DNA of 64,000 nucleotides from Mesonia profundi. Its GTDB lineage: Bacteria > Bacteroidota > Bacteroidia > Flavobacteriales > Flavobacteriaceae. Each line of letters begins with the position of its first letter. Position 1 is the stretch's first letter. Below, piece after piece: positions 44,029-52,679 of the stretch. The notes beneath the pieces were generated by a model. The model was not told the DNA's origin. It did no database searches and worked only from the letters and a program-made list of their open reading frames with translations. Location of the stretch: assembly GCF_031085155.1 (NCBI RefSeq), contig NZ_JAVHUL010000009.1:36107-100106 (forward strand), in the 5' to 3' direction. The translations under genes and the position numbers were made by a program.

Positions 44029-45432
44029 CTAAGGCCTAGCATCTAAACCCTCTATTTTAATAAAAATATAATCTTCTTTTTTATCGGTGTAGATATAATG
44101 GTATTCGTCATTTAGAAAAGCCAAACTTTCATTTCTAACTTCTTTATCGTCGCTTAATTCTTCGATATACTTTTCGGCGTCCACTTCTCTATACTTGGTT
44201 TCTAAAGATGCTTCTTTCAAAAGCTCTAAATCTTTACTGATTACAAATGAAATGGAAGTAGATTCTTTCTTTTTAGTATAAAGCGCATCTATATCTAAAG
44301 AAGAAATATTAGGTCCCATCATCATTTGCATCTGTTGGTGCTGCTGTATATGCAATTGATGCATCATCATATGATGATGAAACCACCACATATTATGATA
44401 AGAATAATTTTGAATATTTACATAATCCATACGTACCGCAAGATTACCTTCTTCAGTTTCATTTACGGTAAGGGTGGGTTTGTTTTTGGCTCTTCTAGAT
44501 TGCTTAATAAAATCTTCTCTTTTTTCTAAATCATTTTGGGCAAAAGCCATTTCTTGCTGTAGAGAAAGACGCTTTTCTTTTTCCCCAGATTCGATATCAA
44601 AAACATTCATTTCAATATCTTCTTTGCCAGAATTGATTACAAAAAGCTTATCGTCTTTCACGTAAGAATTAGACTTTTTTAATTTCTCTAAAGCGGTAGC
44701 CTTGTAGTTTTTAAGTTCAAATATATCTTCTGCATTGGGATTTATCTGTAAGGTTTCTATCTCGTCATCTTCTTTTTGATCATAGACGAGAAGCAGTTTT
44801 TCATCTTCAAAATAAGCTTGTGCCTTAGCGATAGATCCATTCTTTACAAACTCACGGGTATTGATTACATCTACATTTTTTCTAAAAATATGCTTTACTT
44901 TGTCTTCTAACTCTTTAGGAGTTTCGATTTTTTTGGTAGAAGAAGAAGTAGCATTTTCAATATATGTAAAAGTTAGATCCTTTCCTTTTTTATCTACTTC
45001 AAAGAAGATGCTTTTATTTTTTTGTTTAAAAACGTAGGCTGGTTTCTCTACATCTTTAGTTTGTTTGCGGTTGAGGTGTTTTCCCGTACTTAAATCAATA
45101 TCATCTATAGATAGATTTCCGTCTTCAAAGTTAATCAGTGTTAACGTATTGCCGTTCGTGTGAAAAGAAATTAATTCGGGTTCCTCCTCAAAAGATAAGG
45201 TGCCTAATTCTGTAATATTTTTTTGCTCATCTATATAAAAGGGAATTACATCTTGCTTTTTAGTATTTTTATTTTTCACAAAAAGCATGTGCACACTAGC
45301 CAATTTATTGATATCAAAAGACATGGTGCGGCTAAACTTTTGGTGTTCTTTTAAGGAGTATTTAAATCCGTCAGCAGCAAAAGCGCTTATACTTATTAGA
45401 AAGACTAGGGAAAGTAGTATTTTTTTAATCAT
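44029..45432 (-). CDS. Uncharacterised exported protein with a His/Met-rich patch
   Basis: 467 residues with a signal peptide (LSLVFLISISAFAA) and repeated beta-strand segments suggesting a propeller-like or WD-like fold. I do not recognise a family. Residues 346-372 hold seven His and eight Met (HHHMMMHQLHIQQHQQ and neighbours), flanked by WW. Such patches bind copper or nickel in some periplasmic proteins, but this could equally be a low-complexity loop. Monocistronic; the upstream gene is divergent pyc. Confidence 0.8.
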   Translation of the reverse strand: MIKKILLSLVFLISISAFAADGFKYSLKEHQKFSRTMSFDINKLASVHMLFVKNKNTKKQDVIPFYIDEQKNITELGTLSFEEEPELISFHTNGNTLTLINFEDGNLSIDDIDLSTGKHLNRKQTKDVEKPAYVFKQKNKSIFFEVDKKGKDLTFTYIENATSSSTKKIETPKELEDKVKHIFRKNVDVINTREFVKNGSIAKAQAYFEDEKLLLVYDQKEDDEIETLQINPNAEDIFELKNYKATALEKLKKSNSYVKDDKLFVINSGKEDIEMNVFDIESGEKEKRLSLQQEMAFAQNDLEKREDFIKQSRRAKNKPTLTVNETEEGNLAVRMDYVNIQNYSYHNMWWFHHHMMMHQLHIQQHQQMQMMMGPNISSLDIDALYTKKKESTSISFVISKDLELLKEASLETKYREVDAEKYIEELSDDKEVRNESLAFLNDEYHYIYTDKKEDYIFIKIEGLDARP

Positions 45433-45617
45433 AAGAATTTGTAGGTTTTAATAGTAAAAACATCTAATTAGAGGTTAATAATAACAAAAAATTCACTTAA
45501 CATTAAGGACTTGCTTAAAAATTTCAAGGTTTTATAAAAAAAAGTTGGGTGTCCTATTATTATTATAGATATTTAAAGAATTCACGCATTGTTTTACTTT
45601 ATACTCAAAAAAAACCA

Positions 45618-48600
45618 ATGAAAATAAATAAAGTTTTAGTCGCTAACCGAGGCGAAATCGCCATTCGTATATTTAGATCTTGTACAGAAATTGGCCTGCG
45701 AACCGTAGGTATTTACACGTTCGAAGATCGCTATTCCTTACACCGTTATAAGGCAGATGAAGCCTATCAAATAGGAGAAGATTCTGAGCCTTTAAAACCG
45801 TATTTGGATATAGCTAAGATTATTGCCGTCGCCAAAGAAAATGGGATTGATGCCATTCATCCTGGATACGGGTTCCTATCTGAAAACGCTGACTTTGCTG
45901 AGGCTTGCGAAGATAACGGGATCATTTTTATAGGGCCTAAAGTTTCTATCTTAAAAGCTTTGGGCGATAAGATTATGGCCAAAAAAGTGGCGATAGAGAA
46001 TGATATTCCTATTATTAAAAGCAATCAAAAAGAGTTAGCCACAGTTGATATCGCTTCCGCGGAAGCAAAAGAAATAGGATATCCTATCATGTTAAAAGCC
46101 GCTTCTGGAGGAGGAGGTAGAGGAATGCGCGTGATTAGAACCGAAGAAGAATTGCGCAAAGCCTATCCCGAATCTAAACGAGAAGCCGCCAATGCCTTTG
46201 GAGACGATACTGTATTTATAGAAAAATTTGTAGAAAACCCTAAGCATATTGAAATTCAATTGCTAGGAGATAACCACGGAAATCTAGTGCACTTATTTGA
46301 GCGAGACTGCTCGGTGCAGCGTCGTTATCAAAAAGTGATTGAAATAGCGCCATCTTTCGGATTAAAAGAAGAAACCAAGCAAAAGCTATATGATTATGCC
46401 TTAAAAATAGGTAAGGCCGTAGACTATAACAATGCGGGAACGGTAGAGTTTTTGGTAGACGATGATGGCAGTATTTACTTTATAGAAGTCAATCCAAGAA
46501 TACAGGTAGAACATACCGTAACCGAGGTGGTGACGGGAATCGACATTGTAAAAGCTCAGTTATTTATTGCGGGTGGATACCACCTAGAAGATGAACAAAT
46601 AAAAATAGCTTCCCAAGACAAAGTAGAGGTAAAAGGCTTTGCAGTACAATGTAGAATCACGACCGAAGATCCTAAAAATGATTTTAAACCCGATTACGGA
46701 ACCATAACTACCTATAGAAGTGCCAACGGATTTGGAATTCGTCTAGATGCAGGGAGTGTGTATCAAGGGGTGAGCGTTTCTCCGTTTTTTGATTCCATGT
46801 TGGTGAAATTAACCGCCAGCAGTAGAACTTTAGATGGTGCTTGTAGAAAAATGCGTAGAGCTTTAGCCGAATTTAGAGTGCGTGGTGTAAAAACCAACAT
46901 GGCATTTTTAGATAATATTCTCAACGACGCTACTTTTAGAAAAGGAGAAGTGACCGTGAACTACATTCAAAATACACCTGAACTTTTCAAATTTAAAGAA
47001 CCTAGAAATAGAGCCACTAAAATGGTGAATTTCTTGGGGAATGTGATTGTCAATGGGAACCCAGATGTAAAAATCATAGATCCTACCAAAAAGTTAGTAA
47101 TTCCGGAAGTACCAAAATTTGATGAACAACGAGCGTATCCTAAAGGAACTAAAGATTTGTTAACTGAAATGGGACCAGAGAAATTTTCTCAATGGCTTAA
47201 AGCCGAAAAGAAAATCCATTTTACTGATACGACTATGCGTGATGCGCACCAAAGTTTATTGGCCACGCGTATGCGAACCACCGATATGTTAAGTGTGGCG
47301 GAAGGTTTTGCCAAGAACCATCCCGAAGTGTTTAGTATGGAAGTTTGGGGAGGCGCTACCTTTGATGTGTGTATGCGTTTTCTTAAGGAAAATCCTTGGG
47401 AACGCTTGCGATTATTGCGAGAAGCGATGCCTAACGTCTTGTTTCAAATGTTGATTAGAGGTTCTAACGGAGTAGGTTATACCGCTTACCCCGATAATCT
47501 TATTGAAAAATTTGTAGAAGAAGCTTGGGAAAATGGAGTCGATATTTTTAGAATTTTCGATTCCCTCAACTGGATGGAATCGATTGCGCCTTGTATAGAA
47601 TATGTACGGACTAAAACCAACGGAATTGCTGAAGGAGCCATGTGTTATACGGGAGATATTCTAGATCCTAAACGCAGCAAATACAACTTAGATTATTACT
47701 TGCGTTTGGCAAAAGATATTGAAAATGCAGGAGCACATATTTTAGCGATTAAAGATATGGCAGGTTTGTTAAAACCTTACGCTGCCGCGGAATTGGTCTC
47801 AGCATTAAAAGCAGAGATCAACATTCCTATTCATTTACATACGCATGATACCTCATCGGTACAATCTGCTACCTATATCAAAGCGATTGAAGCTGGGGTA
47901 GATGTGGTAGATGTTGCTTTGGGTGGTTTATCTGGATTAACCTCTCAGCCTAACTTTAATGCGATGGCAGAAGCTATGCGTCACCAAGAGCGCGAAAATA
48001 AGATGGATATGCAAAGCTTAAATGCCTATTCTAATTATTGGACGAGTATGCGAGAATATTATTATCCGTTTGAATCTGGTTTAAAATCTGGAACGGGAGA
48101 AGTGTATAAACATGAAATTCCTGGCGGACAATATTCCAACTTAGTGCCACAGGCAGAATCTCTTGGTTTAAAAGATCGTTTTAACGAGATTACGCGCATG
48201 TACGGCGATGTGAACCAATTGTTTGGAGACATTGTTAAAGTAACGCCTAGTAGTAAAGTAGTAGGGGATATGGCTCAATATTTAGTGAGTAATAACTTAA
48301 CGATTAAAGATGTACTCGAAAAAGGGGAGAGCATCAGCTTTCCAGAATCGGTTAAAAGTTTCTTTAGAGGAGATTTGGGGCAACCAGTTGGTGGATTTCC
48401 AAAAGACATTCAAAAAATAATTTTACGAGATGAATCTCCTTATACCAATCGGCCTAATGCTCATTTAGAGCCAGTAGATTTTGAGAAAGAGTTTAAAGAA
48501 TTTCAAGAGAAGTTCACCAATGGGATGGATCGCGAGTGGGAAATCACCGATTTCTTATCCTATAAACTCTATCCAAAAGTATTTGAAGACTTGTACGATC

Positions 48601-49070
48601 ATTATGTGAAGTATGGGAAAGTCATGCATATTCCTACCAAGAATTTCTTTTACGGAATGCAACCCGGAGAAGAGATTATTGTAGAACTCGACAAAGGAAA
48701 AACATTGTTGATTACTTTAGTTTCTGTGGGCGAAGCTAATGATGACGGTGAAGTGACCGTTTTCTTTAAAATTAACGGACAAACGAGAAATGTAGAAATA
48801 AAAGATACTTCCATTAAAGTGGAAAAAGTAAGCCATGTCAGAGCCGAAAAAGACAACGACAAACATATCGCAGCGCCTTTACAAGGTTCCCTTTCTGAAA
48901 TCATGGTGGAAGAAGGACAGCAAGTGAAGAAAAACGAGCCTTTGTTTGTGATTGAAGCCATGAAAATGGGAACAACGATTACGGCTAATACCGATGGGAA
49001 GATTAAAAAAATCTACTTAAAAGAAGGTACGATGGTCTTTAGTGAAGACCTTATTGTAGAATTGAAATAA
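45618..49070 (+). CDS. pyc: Pyruvate carboxylase
   Basis: The 1150-residue protein from ATG 45618 (MKINKVLVANRGEIAIRIF) has the biotin carboxylase domain (GGGGRGMRVI, FIEVNPRIQVEHTVTE), the carboxyltransferase domain (TDTTMRDAHQSLLATRMRT, LAIKDMAGLLKP, HLHTHDTSS) and a C-terminal biotinyl domain with EAMKMG, Lys1116 biotinylated. It makes oxaloacetate from pyruvate for anaplerosis. The frame opens earlier at 45549, but those 23 residues are not family-like. It needs BirA at 24123. Confidence 0.98.
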   Translation: MKINKVLVANRGEIAIRIFRSCTEIGLRTVGIYTFEDRYSLHRYKADEAYQIGEDSEPLKPYLDIAKIIAVAKENGIDAIHPGYGFLSENADFAEACEDNGIIFIGPKVSILKALGDKIMAKKVAIENDIPIIKSNQKELATVDIASAEAKEIGYPIMLKAASGGGGRGMRVIRTEEELRKAYPESKREAANAFGDDTVFIEKFVENPKHIEIQLLGDNHGNLVHLFERDCSVQRRYQKVIEIAPSFGLKEETKQKLYDYALKIGKAVDYNNAGTVEFLVDDDGSIYFIEVNPRIQVEHTVTEVVTGIDIVKAQLFIAGGYHLEDEQIKIASQDKVEVKGFAVQCRITTEDPKNDFKPDYGTITTYRSANGFGIRLDAGSVYQGVSVSPFFDSMLVKLTASSRTLDGACRKMRRALAEFRVRGVKTNMAFLDNILNDATFRKGEVTVNYIQNTPELFKFKEPRNRATKMVNFLGNVIVNGNPDVKIIDPTKKLVIPEVPKFDEQRAYPKGTKDLLTEMGPEKFSQWLKAEKKIHFTDTTMRDAHQSLLATRMRTTDMLSVAEGFAKNHPEVFSMEVWGGATFDVCMRFLKENPWERLRLLREAMPNVLFQMLIRGSNGVGYTAYPDNLIEKFVEEAWENGVDIFRIFDSLNWMESIAPCIEYVRTKTNGIAEGAMCYTGDILDPKRSKYNLDYYLRLAKDIENAGAHILAIKDMAGLLKPYAAAELVSALKAEINIPIHLHTHDTSSVQSATYIKAIEAGVDVVDVALGGLSGLTSQPNFNAMAEAMRHQERENKMDMQSLNAYSNYWTSMREYYYPFESGLKSGTGEVYKHEIPGGQYSNLVPQAESLGLKDRFNEITRMYGDVNQLFGDIVKVTPSSKVVGDMAQYLVSNNLTIKDVLEKGESISFPESVKSFFRGDLGQPVGGFPKDIQKIILRDESPYTNRPNAHLEPVDFEKEFKEFQEKFTNGMDREWEITDFLSYKLYPKVFEDLYDHYVKYGKVMHIPTKNFFYGMQPGEEIIVELDKGKTLLITLVSVGEANDDGEVTVFFKINGQTRNVEIKDTSIKVEKVSHVRAEKDNDKHIAAPLQGSLSEIMVEEGQQVKKNEPLFVIEAMKMGTTITANTDGKIKKIYLKEGTMVFSEDLIVELK
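46055..46067 (+). repeat. Iterated motif TTCCGCGGAAGC(A), in pyc
   Basis: Read TCC GCG GAA GCA (Ser-Ala-Glu-Ala) in a surface-type Ala/Glu-rich stretch IASAEAKE of the biotin carboxylase domain. The last base deviates from the consensus G. Confidence 0.5.
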
Positions 49071-49083
49071 TACTAATGTCACG

Positions 49084-49158
49084 TCGAGCGGAGTCGAGAC
49101 GCTTTTGTTTAACCTTTCGACTTCCCGCCAGAATGAATTCTTTCGGGCTGGCGCTCAA
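49084..49158 (+). repeat. Repeat block: empty TCGAGCGGAGTCGAGA copy and a copy with the 28-nt insert
   Basis: 49084-49102 is an uninterrupted tcgagcggagtcgagacgc. On the minus strand, 49158-49118 is a second copy split between TTGAGCG and AAGTCGA by a 28-nt hairpin element (49124-49151). The same insert, inverted and at the same point, is found at 52556-52584. Confidence 0.65.
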
Positions 49159-49211
49159 GTTGGCAAAAGCTTATTTTAGGAATGAAAGCGAATATCTAGT
49201 AATTGATTTTC

Positions 49212-49255
49212 AAAACCACCATGAAAAGATCTTTGATTGATTTTATGGTGGTTTT
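49212..49255 (+). terminator. Hairpin after pyc
   Basis: 11-bp perfect stem aaaaccaccat (49212-49222) / atggtggtttt (49245-49255) with a 22-nt loop, T-rich end. Confidence 0.6.
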
Positions 49256-49343
49256 AATGATTGTATTTATAACTTCTAGTCTCTAGTTTATTAGCGCAGC
49301 GTCTAGCATCTAATAACGAAGTGGTCTAATATCTAACAAACCT

Positions 49344-50006
49344 ATGTTCAAACACCAGCATCCTTACCCGCCTTTTATTCCTAAAAATACAACCAAGCTC
49401 ATCGTTGGGACTTTGCCGCCGCCAAGATTCACGACCGGCGACTTTAAACCGGATGATGTAAATTTCTGCTACGGAAGTAGAGATGGTCAATTGTGGAAAA
49501 TTATATCGAAAATCTTTAAGCTTGATTTGACTTATAACAATTCCGCGGAAGCGATACAAGAACGAAAAGAAGTCTTAATCAAGAACCATATAGGCGTCTG
49601 CGATATGGTAGAATATGCCTATCGAGAGAAAATAGACGCTTCAGATATTGGGATGCAAAAGCCTAGGTTGCGTGATATGATTGGGATTTTAAAAGAGCAT
49701 CCAAAAGTAGATACGTTATTGTTTACCGGAGGAAATAGCAAGAATGGCCCCGAATATTTTTTTAGAAGGCATATTAAAGGTTTTAGAGATATTCAACTAA
49801 AGAAAGTGAGCTTGGAAGTGCCAAGAATCCATCAGTTTTTGCTGGAGGGGCGATTAATCAAAACGGTTTCTTTAACGGCGCCCTCTGGAGCTGCCAATCG
49901 CGCTGTGGGAAGTATGGGGCTTTATAAGCAAATGAAACTCAAGAATCCAGAATTAGATACCATAGATTTTAGGGTGTTACAATACGAACCTTTCTTTAGG
50001 GAATAA
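49344..50006 (+). CDS. Uracil-DNA glycosylase superfamily protein
   Basis: 220 residues. LIVGTLPPPRF (19-29) and FCYGSRDGQLWKII match motif 1 of the UDG superfamily as in the Mug/HDG branch, and SLTAPSGAANRAVG fits motif 2, where a Ser/Ala/Asn set contacts the base. It probably removes uracil, hypoxanthine or another damaged base. The exact family is uncertain. An iterated TTCCGCGGAAGCG motif lies in the gene at 49541-49553. Confidence 0.75.
   Translation: MFKHQHPYPPFIPKNTTKLIVGTLPPPRFTTGDFKPDDVNFCYGSRDGQLWKIISKIFKLDLTYNNSAEAIQERKEVLIKNHIGVCDMVEYAYREKIDASDIGMQKPRLRDMIGILKEHPKVDTLLFTGGNSKNGPEYFFRRHIKGFRDIQLKKVSLEVPRIHQFLLEGRLIKTVSLTAPSGAANRAVGSMGLYKQMKLKNPELDTIDFRVLQYEPFFRE
49541..49553 (+). 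repeat. Iterated motif TTCCGCGGAAGCG, in the UDG gene
   Basis: Read TCC GCG GAA GCG (Ser-Ala-Glu-Ala), the same codon phase as the pyc copy. Confidence 0.6.
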
Positions 50007-50039
50007 AAAAAGTCCTCGATGATCATCGAGGACTTTTTT
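50006..50039. terminator. 34-bp perfect palindromic terminator
   Basis: A-run, gtcctcgatga and its reverse complement, T-run, between the convergent UDG and OmpA genes. Confidence 0.9.
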
Positions 50040-50063
50040 ATACATATTTTAAACTTTAAAAGC

Positions 50064-50909
50064 TTACTTCGCTTTTTTCATTCCTTCTTCAATCATTCCA
50101 TAAAACTGGTCTAACTTAGGAAGAACAATAATTTTTGTTCTACGATTAGCTGCTTTTCCAGCAGAGGTTTCGTTACTATCTACGGGAACATATTGACTTC
50201 TACCCGCTGCGGTCATTCTTGCAGGATCTACATCAAAGTCATGTTGTAAGATACGAACAATAGAAGTAGCTCTCTTAGTACTTAAATCCCAGTTGTCTTC
50301 CATACAAGAATTTTTAATTGGCACAGAATCTGTATGTCCTTCTACCATAAATTCGAAATCTTTCTTGTCTTTCACTACTTTCGCAACTTTACCTAGCACT
50401 TCTTTTGCTCGGTTAGAAACTTGGTAGCTTCCGCTACGGAATAATAATTTATCTGAAATAGATACGAAAACGACTCCTTTCTCTACATTAATCTCAATAT
50501 CATCATCATTAATATTACTTAAAGCACCTTTTAAACTGGTAACTAGAGCTAAAGTAACCGAGTCTTTTTTATTGATGGCATCCCGCATAGTTTTAATCTG
50601 CAAGTCCTTTTCTTTCATACTCTCTAAAGAACGCTCCAAGTTTTCTGCACCTTTTTTAGATAAAGTAGATAAATCCCCTTGAGCATTTAAAAGCGCAGAA
50701 TTGGTGTTTTTAAGTAAGTTGATTTGATCTTTTAGACTATTTACACGATATTCCTTATCTTCTAGACAAGTATTAAGTTTAATCGTAGCTGTATTTAATA
50801 AATCTTGAGTGTCTTGTTGCTTGGTTTCCATCGCTTTGTATTTCTTAGAAGAAACACAAGAAGAAAATAAAAAAACAGCAGATGCTGTCAATAAAAATAT
50901 ACGTTTCAT
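50064..50909 (-). CDS. OmpA-family lipoprotein
   Basis: ATG 50909 (MKRIFLLTASAVFLFSSC) gives a lipobox FSSC; the frame opens at 50981 but that N-terminus is not signal-like. About 281 residues: a coiled-coil middle (LKDQINLLKNTNSALLNAQ, ERSLESMKEKDLQIKTM) and an OmpA C-domain (VFVSISDKLLFRSGSYQVS, VEGHTDSVPI, LSTKRATSIVRIL, AANRRTKIIVL) that binds peptidoglycan. It ties the outer membrane to the wall. It is 81 bp downstream of the glycosyltransferase start region on the same strand. Confidence 0.92.
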   Translation of the reverse strand: MKRIFLLTASAVFLFSSCVSSKKYKAMETKQQDTQDLLNTATIKLNTCLEDKEYRVNSLKDQINLLKNTNSALLNAQGDLSTLSKKGAENLERSLESMKEKDLQIKTMRDAINKKDSVTLALVTSLKGALSNINDDDIEINVEKGVVFVSISDKLLFRSGSYQVSNRAKEVLGKVAKVVKDKKDFEFMVEGHTDSVPIKNSCMEDNWDLSTKRATSIVRILQHDFDVDPARMTAAGRSQYVPVDSNETSAGKAANRRTKIIVLPKLDQFYGMIEEGMKKAK

Positions 50910-50990
50910 AACTTTATAGTTTATACTATTTGAAGATTCAAAGCTATTAAAATTGCAGTACGCCTTATAACAGATTAACATTTTTATAAC

Positions 50991-51986
50991 TTATGAGAGC
51001 TCATGGAACTTTTTTTGTCCTTTTATAAAGTACTTCCAAACGATTGAGAACAAGAAATCACCGCTTTCAGAAGGTTTTATAAATTTTCTTTTTTTCTGAA
51101 TACGGAGAAAATTTTTGTAGAAACTCCCATGTGCTTTTAGGATGGCTAAGAAGTGTTTCGGCTTTCCTTGAACTAAAAATTGAATTCCGGCAACCGCATC
51201 TAATAGCATTCTAATAAATATAAGCAAGTAGGCTTTGAATCCAGGAACATTCTTTAATATGTTGTAAAGCGAGTTTCTAAAATTATAGAAGGTTTTCTTG
51301 GGATTCATTACGTTGAGCGTGGCTCCGCCTAAATGATAAATGCTAGAAGCTGAGGTATACCAACATTGGTAACCTCTATTTTTAATGCGCCAACACAAAT
51401 CAATTTCTTCTTGATGCGCAAAATAATCTTCATCTAGAGCTTCTACTTCCTCAAAAATACTTCTTCTAATCGCTAAGCAAGCACCACTGGCCCAAAAAAT
51501 CTCTTTGTCATCATCAAATTGACCTTTGTCTTCTTCTAACGTATCAAATATTCTTCCTCTGCAATAAGGATAAGCTAGTTGGTCTATAAATCCACCTGCA
51601 GCTCCGGCATATTCAAAATGCGTTTTCTTTTTATAATCCAGAATTTTGGGTTGGATCACGGCAATTTTTGGAGAAGAAGCAAACATCTCTTGTATAGGGA
51701 CAAGCCAATTTGCGGTTACTTCTACATCGCTGTTTAGTAAGATGAAAACATCTTCTTTTACTTCCGCTAAGGCATCATTATAGCCTTTTGCATAACCACC
51801 ATTTTCTTTATTCTGAATTATTTTTACCTGCGGATAATATTCTTCCACAAAAGAAACAGAATCATCTGTAGAGGCATTATCGGCTACATAAACCGTCGCT
51901 TGCGCAGAATGCTTCACCACCGAAGGTAAAAACTGCTCTAAAAGCGATTTTCCGTTCCAATTTAAAATTACTACTGCTGTGGTCAT
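50991..51986 (-). CDS. Family 2 glycosyltransferase
   Basis: 331 residues: a GT-A fold (VVILNWNGKSLLEQFLPSVV, VADNASTDDSVSFV, LLNSDVEVTANWL, EEIDLCWRIKNRGYQCWY) with a membrane-near C-terminal helix (AYLLIFIRMLLDAVAGI) and basic tail. It probably adds a rhamnosyl or similar sugar to a lipid carrier or surface glycan; donor and acceptor are unknown. It lies 9 bp from the HsdR-N gene on the same strand. Confidence 0.9.
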   Translation of the reverse strand: MTTAVVILNWNGKSLLEQFLPSVVKHSAQATVYVADNASTDDSVSFVEEYYPQVKIIQNKENGGYAKGYNDALAEVKEDVFILLNSDVEVTANWLVPIQEMFASSPKIAVIQPKILDYKKKTHFEYAGAAGGFIDQLAYPYCRGRIFDTLEEDKGQFDDDKEIFWASGACLAIRRSIFEEVEALDEDYFAHQEEIDLCWRIKNRGYQCWYTSASSIYHLGGATLNVMNPKKTFYNFRNSLYNILKNVPGFKAYLLIFIRMLLDAVAGIQFLVQGKPKHFLAILKAHGSFYKNFLRIQKKRKFIKPSESGDFLFSIVWKYFIKGQKKFHELS

Positions 51987-51995
51987 AAATTCATC

Positions 51996-52442
51996 TTAAC
52001 TAGAGAAATCTGGAATGTCTTGCAAAAATTCATACCGCTCCTCTTCATAATTCAATTGGCAAAAGTAATGATTCAATCCGTTAGTGACCATTAAATAGCG
52101 TGCTTTTAAAGCCATATTGTAGCGCGCAATTTGATCGAAGGTGTCTTGGGTAATCTTTACGGAAGGTGCTTTACATTCTACAATGAGCTGTAAACTACCA
52201 TCTTTATAAAAGCCTACCACATCGTAGCGTTTAATCAATCCGTTAAGCCGAAGCTGTTTTTCTACATTAATAAGCTGTAGCGGATATTTTTTTTCGTGAT
52301 GCAAAAAATGAACGCTGTGTTGCCTTACCCATTCTTCTGGCGTAAGAATGATAAACTTTTTACGGATAACATCAAAAATAGACACTTTATTTTCGTTATT
52401 TTTGAAGCGAAATTGATAAGACGGAAAATTGAGCTTGTTCAT
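51996..52442 (-). CDS. HsdR N-terminal-domain protein (PD-(D/E)XK-like), stand-alone
   Basis: 148 residues from ATG 52442 (MNKLNFPSYQFRFK). It carries the type I restriction HSDR_N core YDVVGFYKDGSLQLIVECKAPSVKI, in which the D...ECK residues form a PD-(D/E)XK nuclease-type site, but it has no helicase and no hsdM/hsdS nearby. Members of this single-domain group are common in Bacteroidota next to holA. Its function is unknown; a genuine restriction role is not supported by the context. Confidence 0.82.
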   Translation of the reverse strand: MNKLNFPSYQFRFKNNENKVSIFDVIRKKFIILTPEEWVRQHSVHFLHHEKKYPLQLINVEKQLRLNGLIKRYDVVGFYKDGSLQLIVECKAPSVKITQDTFDQIARYNMALKARYLMVTNGLNHYFCQLNYEEERYEFLQDIPDFSS

Positions 52443-52471
52443 AAGCTCCAAAGAAAACAAATTTCTAGCTT

Positions 52472-52484
52472 TTCCGCTTTAGCG
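52472..52484 (+). repeat. Iterated motif variant TTCCGCTTTAGCG
   Basis: Shares TTCCGC and AGCG with the others, with TTT in place of GRA in the centre; intergenic, just upstream of the HsdR-N gene start. Confidence 0.45.
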
Positions 52485-52548
52485 AAGTACATTTTTTTGT
52501 AAATCCGTTTAAGGTCCAGTTTGATTTAATAAAAGTGACGATGTTACA

Positions 52549-52596
52549 TCGAGCGCCAGCCCGAAAAGAATTCATTCTGGCGGGGAGTCGAGATGC
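52549..52596 (+). repeat. Repeat block: TCGAGCG/GAGTCGAGA copy split by a 29-nt insert
   Basis: tcgagcg (52549-52555), the hairpin insert ccagcccgaaaagaattc to ctggcggg (52556-52584), then gagtcgagatgc (52585-52596). The insert is the inverse of 49124-49151 with one extra A. Confidence 0.65.
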
Positions 52597-52679
52597 ATCT
52601 TATCTTTTTCTTTCTAACTTGAAAAAGACAAAAATCAATTTTAAGAGTTAAAACGAAAATACATTACAATTTTTTATCT

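Noticed and set aside
51996..52442. Part of a restriction-modification system
   Set aside because: No methyltransferase, specificity or helicase gene lies nearby, so the domain alone does not support it.
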